IMG/VR virus record: IMGVR_UViG_3300042887_005324
Location: 110,042-174,041 of that record
Length of the DNA: 64,000 nt
Direction: 5' to 3' (one strand)
Source of the DNA: a virus
Part shown: positions 17,015 to 26,340 of the stretch, one piece after another
Layout: every line of letters starts with the position of its first letter
How positions within the stretch are numbered: the first letter of the stretch is position 1
The notes under the pieces: model-generated
What the model saw: only the letters and a program-made list of their open reading frames with translations
Told to the model about the DNA's origin: nothing
Database searches by the model: none
Translations under genes and position numbers: made by a program

Positions 17015-17209
17015 ATGATTATTATTGAAATCGAACAAGGAAAAGATGGACTTGAGAAGTCGTTGAAAAAGTATAAAAGAAAATTCGACAAGCTTAAAAT
17101 TATGAAATCTCTTAGAGATAGAAAATATTACAAAAAGAAATCTGTCAAAAGAAGAGAAGAGATTAATAAAGCTATATATGTTCAACAAAAATTTAAATCA
17201 GAAGACTAA
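17015..17209 (+). CDS. rpsU: ribosomal protein bS21 homologue
   Basis: 64 aa, full length for Bacteroidota bS21. It matches the family along its whole length: a beta-strand start (MIIIEIEQG), the basic helix LKKYKRKFDK, a second basic stretch LRDRKYYKKKSVKRREE, and a C-terminal KAIYVQ. bS21 binds the 30S platform next to the 3' end of 16S rRNA. In Flavobacterium ribosomes bS21 with bS18 and bS6 is reported to sequester the anti-Shine-Dalgarno sequence, and the tyrosine in this C-terminal segment (Y55 here) aligns with the one described there. Packed in the gp46 operon (3 nt upstream gap, 1 nt downstream overlap). Confidence 0.92.
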   Translation: MIIIEIEQGKDGLEKSLKKYKRKFDKLKIMKSLRDRKYYKKKSVKRREEINKAIYVQQKFKSED

Positions 17210-17616
17210 TGGGATTTTTCAAAAGGTTTATTACTAAGGACTTAATACTTGCACAAAAAAATTGTGAGAGTGTATTGAATTTATTAGAAGCAGATGCAGT
17301 AGTCTTTGATACTTGGTCATCTAACTTCTTCAAAAGATTTGATGACAATTATAACGATTATCAAGAAAAAAGACAAAAAAAGATTGAACAATATCAGTTC
17401 TCATCTTCTTATGCAAATATACAAGAATTTGACACACATCATATTTCTAATATTTTAATAAATCTCAAAAATGAACCTTGTTGGATCGATATACATGTTT
17501 GTCTCGAAGCATTTAAGCCGGTTGAGATATCATCTAGAATAAGTGGTCAGTTTGAATTACTTCGTGAATTTTGTATAAATCTGATTGAAAATAAACTCGA
17601 GAATGGATTTCAATAA
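17209..17616 (+). CDS. hypothetical protein, 135 aa
   Basis: Its ATG shares one base with the bS21 stop codon, so translation is likely coupled. The protein has aromatic-rich sequence (DTWSSNFFKRFDDNYNDY) and a C-terminal helix; no known motif. It overlaps the DnaJ start by 14 nt. Function unknown. Confidence 0.65.
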   Translation: MGFFKRFITKDLILAQKNCESVLNLLEADAVVFDTWSSNFFKRFDDNYNDYQEKRQKKIEQYQFSSSYANIQEFDTHHISNILINLKNEPCWIDIHVCLEAFKPVEISSRISGQFELLREFCINLIENKLENGFQ

Positions 17617-18325
17617 AAATTATTATTCTATTTTAGGATTGAATTCTAATTCAACTGAAAAAGAAATAAAGAAGTCTTACTATAAATTATCTTTTACACA
17701 CCATCCTGACAAAGGTGGTGACGAATTAATTTTCTCTGAAATAACAGAGGCATATGATATTTTGATGGATGAAAAATCTAGAGAAGAATATGATAAAAAA
17801 AGTAAATGGGGTTCAAATTATGATGAATCAATTGAACTTTTGAACTATGAGTTTAGTAATACAGCAAAAGGATGGGATGAAGAAAAACTAACTGGTTGGA
17901 TAAATGAGAATCAATTAAATATTTTAATATACATAGATGATTCATTTGATGGTAAAGTTGAATACGAAAGATGGGTCACCTGTAAAAAATGTGGAGGAGA
18001 TGGTAAAGACACAACATCTAAAATTCAAATAAAAGATGAAAATGGAAACATTTTAAAACTTTTTGATGGATCAGAAGGATGTGATTTTTGTGAAGGAACT
18101 GGTAAAAACTGGAAGAACGAATCTTGTTATTTTTGTGCAGGTAAGGGTAAAGTAGGTTTTACTGATTGTCAATCCTGTAATGGTGAAAAAAGAATAAAAG
18201 GAAAACAAAAACTAAAAGGTATAAAGTTTCCAAAAAAAGAAAAGGCACACAAGATTGAAGCAATGGGTCATGTGTCTAAATTTGAAACAGGCAAAGTTGG
18301 TTGTCTTTGGTTAATTAAAAAATAA
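17603..18325 (+). CDS. truncated DnaJ/Hsp40-like co-chaperone
   Basis: 240 aa from the ATG at 17603. A J domain occupies residues 1-70 with HPD at 34-36, the tripeptide that stimulates DnaK ATPase. A cysteine-rich region holds four CxxC units (CKKC near 127, CDFC near 160, CYFC near 175, CQSC near 189), as in class A DnaJ zinc fingers. The Gly/Phe linker is reduced and the C-terminal substrate-binding beta-domains and dimerisation region of host DnaJ (about 370 aa) are missing. Likely recruits host DnaK for replication or virion assembly, as lambda redirects DnaJ/DnaK; the specific role is inferred. Confidence 0.88.
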   Translation: MDFNKNYYSILGLNSNSTEKEIKKSYYKLSFTHHPDKGGDELIFSEITEAYDILMDEKSREEYDKKSKWGSNYDESIELLNYEFSNTAKGWDEEKLTGWINENQLNILIYIDDSFDGKVEYERWVTCKKCGGDGKDTTSKIQIKDENGNILKLFDGSEGCDFCEGTGKNWKNESCYFCAGKGKVGFTDCQSCNGEKRIKGKQKLKGIKFPKKEKAHKIEAMGHVSKFETGKVGCLWLIKK

Positions 18326-21300
18326 TTATACGCCATCTCCACCAGTTGGAGCGTCTTCTGGACTTCTAGATGCTTGACTATAATTATTAAGTTGACTTGG
18401 ATTCCAAGGACTTGGTTGAGGTACTGACGAAATTCCACCTTGTTGGCTTAAAGGTTGTTGTTGAACAATACCTTGTGTATCAAAATTCAAATTTACATTA
18501 CCAATAAAGTCAAAATTAGAATCAGTATAATCAATATAAGGAGCAGTTGCTTTTAATGGTATCTTAATTCCTTCGTATATACTAGTAGCAGTTGCATATT
18601 GGAAGAAAGGAACCATATCAACTTCAGTAAATGAAATATTTCTAAATGAAATTCTAGTAGTAAGATTTGAAGTCGGTGGATAATTACTTGTATCAAATGT
18701 TCCTATTGAAATATTTTCGTTTAATATACGATTATCTATTACAAGATCCAAATTCTGTCTATTATAGAAGAATTCAACTTTTTTTGTAAGTGAAGTTTCT
18801 TGATGATTAAAGTCAGTAAGTAAAATTTTAGAGTATCTATTTATAGTTTTAGAACTCGTAGCACCACTAAAATCAGAAGAAGCAATATCAAGTTCAATTG
18901 CATAGTATCTGTCTACTAAAGTTGTTATATCATTGTTTCTCAACTCAAAACTATGTCTTTTTGAAACTCTATATTGACCAAGACCAGGACCTACACCACT
19001 TTTCGTCTGTGCTCCACCATCCGAAAAAGTGAATACTAATCTACCAGCTGTTTGTGAACTTCTATTCGAATCGATTTTAATTCCTTTAGCAGGTGTTATT
19101 TGAATTTCACCGACACCATAGTTGAAACTATAAGTTGCAATTCTTGAAGTAATATCATTTACTTCCCATCCATCATTTGTGAAATTAGTAATAGTAAGTT
19201 GTGGACCGAAAAGTTGATTTGAGTAGTTGTTACTGAACTGTTTAAAGAAAAATCCATTATCAGGCATTAGATTTTCAAATCTAGAGAACTTTGTACCAAG
19301 TTTATAATCTCTACTAACAGTAGCAGCAAAGTCTCTAAATGTTGATTGACTTTCTAAGACATCTAATGTTACAAGTCCATCTAAATTTGGTAGATTTTTG
19401 ACAACAGATTGTGTTGTGCCATCAACTTGAGGAACTTCAGAAAAGACTACTTCAGGTAAATTCAAATTACTTTTTGAAAAATTCTCATAAACAACATCCA
19501 TGAAGCTCAAATATTTCTTCTCATTCTCTAATCCAACATTATTATCCACAAAACTCATTTTCTGAACTAATCCGGTGTTGTAAATTGAATCTGGATTTAA
19601 TGGATTAGAAGATTTATTTGAAGTAAATCTACCACCATCAATCTTACCATCAATCATCTGAGACTCATACATCTGTGTAATTTTCGGATATCCTTTAAAT
19701 AAACCATTATTCCAAACTCCTCTGAATCCGCCATTTAAGAAAGCTCCTGATAACCAAATATTTTTCGTAACATATATTAAGTGATTAAAAGAATCTCTTA
19801 CTATTCTTCTTATTGGGAAGTTACTCACTAATTTAAGAACCACAATGTTATTTGTATAATCAATATTAATAATTCTAAACCAATCCTTAATTAATTTTCT
19901 TTGTTCATTAACATCAATTGCTACTATATTACCGACTGAAACTTTATCACCTAAGGAAAGATTTGTTATTTCATCTATTGATTTCAATGCGACATTCCAA
20001 GTAATATCATCGATTTGTACCGTACTTAAATTAGTTGTTGGTGTTAAACCATCTATACCAATCACATCAGAAAATAAGATATAATCTTGTTCGTCAAACC
20101 ATTCGGTATTGCCTCTGAAACCATTGTTCCAAACACCATTTTCCCAAATACCGGACCTAAACACACCATTACCATAATTAATACTTACTAAATTACCGTT
20201 ATCTGAGGTTGCAGTTGGTCGTAAATAAGCATCATTTGGAAGTGAAGCGGTGTTCCCAACTACTAAGTTCTGTATAACTACATTATTATATGAAGGGTGA
20301 TATTCAGTTGATTTCTTTGTAACTTGAGCCGAAAGAATTCTTAATATACCTTGTGTAGCTTTTCTTATCCAGAATTTATTACCTATAACCTCACCATCTG
20401 AGTTCTCAGCAAGTAATTGTTCAGCAGTTGGTGTGTAGTTTAGTGTAATTTCATAAATTTTTGGATAGTAATTTCTTTTTATTGTACTACCACTGCCTGT
20501 TGTGTAACTATCACTATCTAAATAAGCAGTATATGGAGTTAGAGCGCCGATACCGAACTCAACACCAACCTGAGTTATTAGTTCAACCGATAAGACTAGA
20601 TTAATTTCGTAGGTTGTTGAAGCATCATCAAATATTTCTAAACTCGTAAGATTAATAACATTACCAACATGTCCATACAATCTCCTACTAGGAGCAATGT
20701 CAGGTCGTTGTGTTGAGTTGTATCCAGCTACAACTGCAGGTGATGCTACTTCAGGTAGATCTCCGCCTTTTGTAAAATAGTGAGTATCACTGATAGTAAA
20801 TATTTGATTATTGGTTTGTCTAAGTGAAAAAGTAGATCCTTTATTCCAATAAGATCTATCCAATTCCCCAAATACTCTCGTTTTTGAGGCGTTGGTTCTG
20901 ACTTCGTTATAGGTATAGACGGTACTACTTCCTGGAATTGTGTAACCAATTACTCCATTATATTTTAGGTCGTCATTATATATGATTGTGTTAGCATCAG
21001 CTCCGTACATAACCATTGAAGCAGTAGGTGTGGTGAAGAAAAAATCTATGTTCGCGGTCAAATTCGGGTCAGTCAGTAGACTCTGAGGCGCGATAGATGA
21101 ACTAAAGGCATTTATAACATGTAATGAAGAAGTACCAATAAATCTTGAAACATTTCTTATTAAGTCTAATTGTTTTCCTTTCAAAACATACATTGCTCTT
21201 GTATTAGACCAAGTTGCTAAAGAAGTATAATCAAATGGTGAACCGTTCCAGTTACCATTTCTCCATAAACCATCTTCCCAATAAATATTCTCGGCAGTTC

Positions 21301-24300
21301 CATAATTCCAAGTACCATTCGTCCATTTTGCACCAGCCATATATCCGGAATTGAAAGTTCCTTTCTTCCACTCAGCGTGATAAAAAGAACCAGTACCGTA
21401 GTTCGAATTAAATTTACCATTTTCCCAAACAATTGATGCAGTTGAAGCAAAAGATGATTTCGAGAAAGAACCTGTGAATGTTCTATCAACATACGGATTA
21501 AATATACTGCTATCAAAATTACCATCTTGGAATGAACCAGATAAAAATAGAGAATTTTTAAATGTTCCTTGAACATGACTAAAAGTACCACTAAGCCAAA
21601 GCATATTATCAAAAAGAGCCAAATTATTAGTTGATACTTTTTGATTGTCTTTAGTAAGCTCAGTAAATATTATACCATCACTTTTGATTTTCTCTGGTGT
21701 ATCAATAACATTACCACTTCTCCAAAGACCATAATAACTTGATGTGAAAGAATTAGCAAAGTCAAACTCACCTGTTGTATCAGTTGGTGAATCTGAAAGA
21801 CTAAAAGTTCCACTTCCTAAGAAACTACCTTTATTAAAAGTTCCACTGTACCAATATCTTCCAGCAAAAATACCATCATTAAACTCACCAGTATACCAAA
21901 CTGAGTTAGTCGCAGTACTTGAATTACCAAACTCACCGCCATTAAATTTACCATTTTCCCATCCATAAAAAGAAGCTGTCAAAGCAGTACCAATGGGTTT
22001 AACATTAGTGTAACCATATTCAGAAAGGAATTTACCTTTATTAAAATTTCCGTCTTTCCATCTAGCTTGTAAAGTAAGTTTACCACCATTAAAATCTCCA
22101 TTATACCAAATAGACTCATTTGTTGATTGTGACCCAAAACTAGTGAACTCACCATTGTCAAATTTACCATCTAACCAATATACACTACCAGATCCACCAA
22201 CCAAAGCATTTTCCACGATACCATTCTCCCATGTTGTGAAAGTTGCTGCAGTAGGAATATATCTTTGAAGACTACCAAGTGTAGTATTGGTATAATTTAA
22301 ATTTCTGGATCCAAGTATACCATTTTTCCAATCACCACCATACCAATCTGAATTATAAAATCTACCATTCTCAAATGTACCATCTGACCAAGCTGATTTG
22401 TAGAACTCTCCAGCTGAGAAAGTACCTTCAATCCAAGACATATATTGACTAGTTAAGTCATAGTTATAGTTAGAACCAGCTAAATATGTAGAAGTAGTAA
22501 GTCCCTTAGAATCAATGAAACTACCGTTGTTGAATATACCATCTAACCAATATGAACTTTTGAAAATTCCATTATTGAAGGTACCTTTATTCCAAATTGA
22601 GTTAAAAAATATACCATTAGTCCAAGTATCATTTATGAAATGTGATTTGTAGACTAATCCAGACTTGACATTGTTGTTTGAGTTTTTGAAAAAATGATTA
22701 ACTAATCTTAAAGTATTTGTATTATCAACATCAAGATTTTTATCTCTATTGTTAAATTCTGAATTTTCGATAGTAGAATTTTTAATAAGATTTCTTTTAA
22801 ATAATCCAGATACTATTTTAGAGTTATCTATTAGTAATGGATGTATAGAAATATAATTTGCTTTTTCTCCCTCATTAATTGATATTTCGTCGAACGTATC
22901 TGGCCAAACTTGGTTTGATTTTCTAGTGAGTGTATATCTAATATATCCAGTTTGTGAAATTTCTAGTCTACCACCGACCTGGTATCTACCAGATAAATCA
23001 TAAACAACTGGGTCATTATTCTTTCTAACTGAAACTCCACTCAACCAAACATCTTTGTTATTAATTTCAAAGTCAAAATAATTAGAAGCGACAATTTGTT
23101 GTGTTGGTGGAGTGCGGTGAGAGTAGAAAAACTTATCAGAAAGATATATATATATTCTATTCTCATCAGAACGTGATATTTTAAGAAGATTAGTATCCGG
23201 ATCAGTCGACAAAGCTTGATTTCTAGTAATTATATTTTGACTAATATTTACATTATCTCCACTCAACCAAGTTGAATTATAAAAAACACCAAATTTAAAG
23301 TCTGCATTATGTATATAAGTATTATTGAAAACTTTACTCAAAGTAGTAAAAGTTACTGGACTAAGTAAAAAATCATCACTGTATACTGTAGTGTTATTTG
23401 TGCTATCTTTCCAATATCCTAGTAATTTATGATCTATATCAATTGATGAGTAAACTGTCGTGTTAGTCTCAAAGGTATTATTATAATCAGTACCATTGTA
23501 ACTAACATAATATTTAATTTTATTATCATTTTTACTCTTGAAAGTAACAACAATTCTTTCATCTTCTTTTAATTCGTGATCAACATATGAATCTAAAATA
23601 TACTTAGTTTCAAAAGGTAAAATTATTTTTTGTTGTTCATCTAAGCTAGATAAAATATATTCTTTATTTACTCTTGAAATATAAAATGAGTTACTTATAT
23701 TTAATCTTAAAATATCATCATCTGAAATGTAAAGCTTAAGTATTCCTCTTACATAGTCAGTACCAAGAGATGATTCGTCTCTATTATATGACCAAATATC
23801 ACTTGCTAAAATTTTGATACCACTTTTATCACTATATTCACTAAGATTAGCTGTTGATTTAGTTATTTGACTGTTAATTAATTTTGAATTGTTTATATTT
23901 GATTCACTAATTTGACAATCTTGCAAAGTTGCATTATTAACACTTGAAAATTGAATATCACCAAATTTGATTTTTGCTTTATTAATTTTTGAAGGATAAG
24001 AGAAAGTTAATCCATCATAAAAATTATCTATTGCTTTACTAAAATTAGATAGAGAGTATCCAAAATTAACCCTTTCAAATACTCCATTATTAACCTCGGA
24101 TGCAAATAAATTTGTGTCAACTACTAAATTTCTACCAAATCCTTTATTATTAGTAAAGTCAATACTCTGAGTTCTAACTTTTTGATTCGTAGTCTCATTT
24201 AATGAAAGCTTAGAATAATAAGTTTTTTCATTATCTGCAGATTTAGAATTCATTATACCAAAATTCCAGTTAGAATTAAGAAATATACCACTTTGCCAAG

Positions 24301-25306
24301 TAGCACCTAATGATCTATAACTACTACCTAGCTTCTTACCCCAATTATTTATTTTAAGATTTGTTCCAAAGACACCATCTTTATGATCACCTCTAAAAGT
24401 ACCATATCTAAAGTTTAGCTTTGATATAAAAGGATCTTTATAAAGAATATCAGTTTTCCATGTTGTGCCATCAAAGGTATAAATACTTCTTTGTCTAAGT
24501 GTTAGATTAGTAGTAAATGAGGGTGTTTGAAGAACTATATCTTCACCAACAATTAATATTGAATTGTTTAGATTATTTCTTGGATTTATTGATATTACTC
24601 TACCTGCTAAAAACTCTTCAGTTACATCGATCCACTGTGGTGGGGAATTTGAGTCATCTCTCACAAAAAAACCACTTCCTCCACTAATACCTCCGTTTAT
24701 GGATAAGTCATCAACTGGATCTGGTGGAAGGTAGTCTGTTAATTGCAAAAAGACTAGTGAATCACCAAAGAGAACACAATACTGATCACTTGAACCAGAT
24801 ACCATCGGTAGTTTTTTTCCGAAGAATTTACTTGCAAATCCTTGTGGTTTAGTGAATAAAGGAATTCCTATATCGTTTGTTACAGTAATTTCATCATAAG
24901 CAATTTGAAAGGTATTAATATAATCGAATTCTCTTGGATTATTTACTCTTACTACCTTTATGAAATCATTATAATTAGATTCAACAAACGGCAATGTACC
25001 ATCATAGTCTATGTCTAATATTATTCTACAACCATCACATGCTAATACACGATATCCATCAGTGTACCTTGTAAACTTATTATTAGATATTAGCACATCA
25101 GAATCGTAATTACCATTTACAATAAATACTCTATCACCAACATTGAAATTAGTATTATTTTCAGTATAAAATACTGTTTTTCTAAAACCACCTATTTCAA
25201 CTGGTTCTGTAAAATTTAACAATCTAGAACTATAAAACTTATCTGATTTTTTTGTTTTCAAATAAGTAGGATTGGAACTTAGAACTTTTGAAGTAGGTGT
25301 TGCCAT
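18326..25306 (-). CDS. giant virion protein with WxxG/F repeats
   Basis: 2326 aa. A beta-rich N-terminal third is followed by a long repeat region (about residues 890-1740) of short units such as WNKGTFNNGIF, WLDGIFNNGSF and WENGKFNGGEF, where an aromatic residue and a Gly alternate with a spacing of about five, as in pentapeptide or MORN-like solenoids. Smaller copies occur near residues 300-350 and 1845-1890. The C-terminus is Pro/Gln/Ser-rich. No signal peptide. Size, composition and the late-type upstream box fit a baseplate or fibre component. Convergent with DnaJ with no gap. Confidence 0.75.
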   Translation of the reverse strand: MATPTSKVLSSNPTYLKTKKSDKFYSSRLLNFTEPVEIGGFRKTVFYTENNTNFNVGDRVFIVNGNYDSDVLISNNKFTRYTDGYRVLACDGCRIILDIDYDGTLPFVESNYNDFIKVVRVNNPREFDYINTFQIAYDEITVTNDIGIPLFTKPQGFASKFFGKKLPMVSGSSDQYCVLFGDSLVFLQLTDYLPPDPVDDLSINGGISGGSGFFVRDDSNSPPQWIDVTEEFLAGRVISINPRNNLNNSILIVGEDIVLQTPSFTTNLTLRQRSIYTFDGTTWKTDILYKDPFISKLNFRYGTFRGDHKDGVFGTNLKINNWGKKLGSSYRSLGATWQSGIFLNSNWNFGIMNSKSADNEKTYYSKLSLNETTNQKVRTQSIDFTNNKGFGRNLVVDTNLFASEVNNGVFERVNFGYSLSNFSKAIDNFYDGLTFSYPSKINKAKIKFGDIQFSSVNNATLQDCQISESNINNSKLINSQITKSTANLSEYSDKSGIKILASDIWSYNRDESSLGTDYVRGILKLYISDDDILRLNISNSFYISRVNKEYILSSLDEQQKIILPFETKYILDSYVDHELKEDERIVVTFKSKNDNKIKYYVSYNGTDYNNTFETNTTVYSSIDIDHKLLGYWKDSTNNTTVYSDDFLLSPVTFTTLSKVFNNTYIHNADFKFGVFYNSTWLSGDNVNISQNIITRNQALSTDPDTNLLKISRSDENRIYIYLSDKFFYSHRTPPTQQIVASNYFDFEINNKDVWLSGVSVRKNNDPVVYDLSGRYQVGGRLEISQTGYIRYTLTRKSNQVWPDTFDEISINEGEKANYISIHPLLIDNSKIVSGLFKRNLIKNSTIENSEFNNRDKNLDVDNTNTLRLVNHFFKNSNNNVKSGLVYKSHFINDTWTNGIFFNSIWNKGTFNNGIFKSSYWLDGIFNNGSFIDSKGLTTSTYLAGSNYNYDLTSQYMSWIEGTFSAGEFYKSAWSDGTFENGRFYNSDWYGGDWKNGILGSRNLNYTNTTLGSLQRYIPTAATFTTWENGIVENALVGGSGSVYWLDGKFDNGEFTSFGSQSTNESIWYNGDFNGGKLTLQARWKDGNFNKGKFLSEYGYTNVKPIGTALTASFYGWENGKFNGGEFGNSSTATNSVWYTGEFNDGIFAGRYWYSGTFNKGSFLGSGTFSLSDSPTDTTGEFDFANSFTSSYYGLWRSGNVIDTPEKIKSDGIIFTELTKDNQKVSTNNLALFDNMLWLSGTFSHVQGTFKNSLFLSGSFQDGNFDSSIFNPYVDRTFTGSFSKSSFASTASIVWENGKFNSNYGTGSFYHAEWKKGTFNSGYMAGAKWTNGTWNYGTAENIYWEDGLWRNGNWNGSPFDYTSLATWSNTRAMYVLKGKQLDLIRNVSRFIGTSSLHVINAFSSSIAPQSLLTDPNLTANIDFFFTTPTASMVMYGADANTIIYNDDLKYNGVIGYTIPGSSTVYTYNEVRTNASKTRVFGELDRSYWNKGSTFSLRQTNNQIFTISDTHYFTKGGDLPEVASPAVVAGYNSTQRPDIAPSRRLYGHVGNVINLTSLEIFDDASTTYEINLVLSVELITQVGVEFGIGALTPYTAYLDSDSYTTGSGSTIKRNYYPKIYEITLNYTPTAEQLLAENSDGEVIGNKFWIRKATQGILRILSAQVTKKSTEYHPSYNNVVIQNLVVGNTASLPNDAYLRPTATSDNGNLVSINYGNGVFRSGIWENGVWNNGFRGNTEWFDEQDYILFSDVIGIDGLTPTTNLSTVQIDDITWNVALKSIDEITNLSLGDKVSVGNIVAIDVNEQRKLIKDWFRIINIDYTNNIVVLKLVSNFPIRRIVRDSFNHLIYVTKNIWLSGAFLNGGFRGVWNNGLFKGYPKITQMYESQMIDGKIDGGRFTSNKSSNPLNPDSIYNTGLVQKMSFVDNNVGLENEKKYLSFMDVVYENFSKSNLNLPEVVFSEVPQVDGTTQSVVKNLPNLDGLVTLDVLESQSTFRDFAATVSRDYKLGTKFSRFENLMPDNGFFFKQFSNNYSNQLFGPQLTITNFTNDGWEVNDITSRIATYSFNYGVGEIQITPAKGIKIDSNRSSQTAGRLVFTFSDGGAQTKSGVGPGLGQYRVSKRHSFELRNNDITTLVDRYYAIELDIASSDFSGATSSKTINRYSKILLTDFNHQETSLTKKVEFFYNRQNLDLVIDNRILNENISIGTFDTSNYPPTSNLTTRISFRNISFTEVDMVPFFQYATATSIYEGIKIPLKATAPYIDYTDSNFDFIGNVNLNFDTQGIVQQQPLSQQGGISSVPQPSPWNPSQLNNYSQASRSPEDAPTGGDGV
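20080..22640 (-). repeat. coding region of WxxGxF solenoid-like repeats
   Basis: Tens of degenerate units coding W-x-x-G-x-F/W-x-x-G. DNA identity between units is low compared with the collagen tracts, so the repeat is old and kept at protein level. Confidence 0.7.
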
Positions 25307-25330
25307 CTAAAGATAATTATAACATTTTGT

Positions 25331-25341
25331 TTATATATTAA
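25331..25341 (-). promoter_or_regulatory. candidate phage late-type promoter box (TTAATATATAA)
   Basis: Minus strand, 24 nt upstream of the 2326-aa gene. The box plus its right flank (TTAATATATAAACAAAA) is shared with the box upstream of the 1065-aa virion gene. Confidence 0.55.
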
Positions 25342-25420
25342 ATACTTTGGTACATCTATAATTAATAATATTAAAAAAGACACATCAACTTAAATTTTTT
25401 TAAAATATATAATTGTGATT

Positions 25421-25636
25421 ATGTATTTAATATGTAAAAATAATTTTCAAACATTGAATTCATCCGAATTTACTTTTGAAAAAGGATTAACATATAAAAT
25501 AGAAGTCAACAATTTTTATTGTGATGAGAACATAACATTCCTAATAAATGACATCGAGATATCACTTTCTGTTTTAAAAAATTATTTTGTTAATATCGAA
25601 ACTTGGAGAGATTTACAAATAAAAGAATTATTATGA
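25421..25636 (+). CDS. small hypothetical protein, 71 aa
   Basis: The ATG at 25421 is preferred over an in-frame GTG two codons earlier. The product has no recognised motif. Its stop overlaps the start of the epimerase gene as ATGA, implying coupled translation. Function unknown. Confidence 0.55.
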   Translation: MYLICKNNFQTLNSSEFTFEKGLTYKIEVNNFYCDENITFLINDIEISLSVLKNYFVNIETWRDLQIKELL

Positions 25637-26283
25637 TTCTATCACCTTCAGTCTTATCAGCAGATTTCGCTAATCTACAAAATGATATTGAAATGTTAAA
25701 CAATTCTAAATGTGATTGGCTTCACATAGATATAATGGACGGTGTATTTGTACCTAACATATCTTTTGGTATTCCAGTATTAAAATCAATAAAAAAACAC
25801 TCTAATAAAATTCTGGATGTTCATCTAATGATTGTTGAACCAGAAAAATGGATAAGTGAATTCAGAGACGCTGGTGCAGATATTTTAACAGTACATTACG
25901 AATGTTCACCACATTTACATAGAACTATTGATGCAATCAAAAAAAGTGGTATGAAAGCTGGTGTAGCTATCAATCCACATACACCAGTTAGTGTATTAGA
26001 AGAGATATTATCTGAAGTTGATTTAATTTTGGTTATGAGTGTGAATCCTGGCTTTGGCGGCCAATCCTTCATAGAAAATACATATAATAAAGTTTTATCT
26101 CTAAGTAAGTTGATTGATTCAAAAAACACTAAGACAAGACCAATAATTCAAGTAGATGGTGGTGTAAATTTAGATAATGCAAGTAAACTAATTAGTAGTG
26201 GAGCTAATGCATTAGTAGCTGGAAATTCTATATTCAATACAAAGAACCCAATAGATGTAATTTCAGAATTTAAATCGATTTAA
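25633..26283 (+). CDS. rpe: ribulose-phosphate 3-epimerase
   Basis: 216 aa from the ATG at 25633, the usual length. The family motifs are all present: SPSVLSADF at the start, HIDIMDGVFVPN with metal-binding His and Asp, DVHLM with the second metal His, MSVNPGFGGQ phosphate-binding loop, and QVDGGV with the catalytic Asp, followed by GANALVAGNSIF. The enzyme interconverts ribulose-5-P and xylulose-5-P in the pentose phosphate pathway. In a phage it is an auxiliary metabolic gene that could shift carbon towards or from ribose-5-P for nucleotide synthesis. It appears intact and active. Confidence 0.95.
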   Translation: MILSPSVLSADFANLQNDIEMLNNSKCDWLHIDIMDGVFVPNISFGIPVLKSIKKHSNKILDVHLMIVEPEKWISEFRDAGADILTVHYECSPHLHRTIDAIKKSGMKAGVAINPHTPVSVLEEILSEVDLILVMSVNPGFGGQSFIENTYNKVLSLSKLIDSKNTKTRPIIQVDGGVNLDNASKLISSGANALVAGNSIFNTKNPIDVISEFKSI

Positions 26284-26326
26284 TCTATATTATTTTTCAA
26301 AAAATTAACTTTTCTCTAACACAATA

Positions 26327-26340
26327 CTAATATATAATTT
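26327..26340 (+). promoter_or_regulatory. candidate phage-type promoter box (CTAATATATAATTT)
   Basis: Ends directly before the ATG of the D12-type methyltransferase gene; member of the recurring TTAATATATA-like set. Confidence 0.4.
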
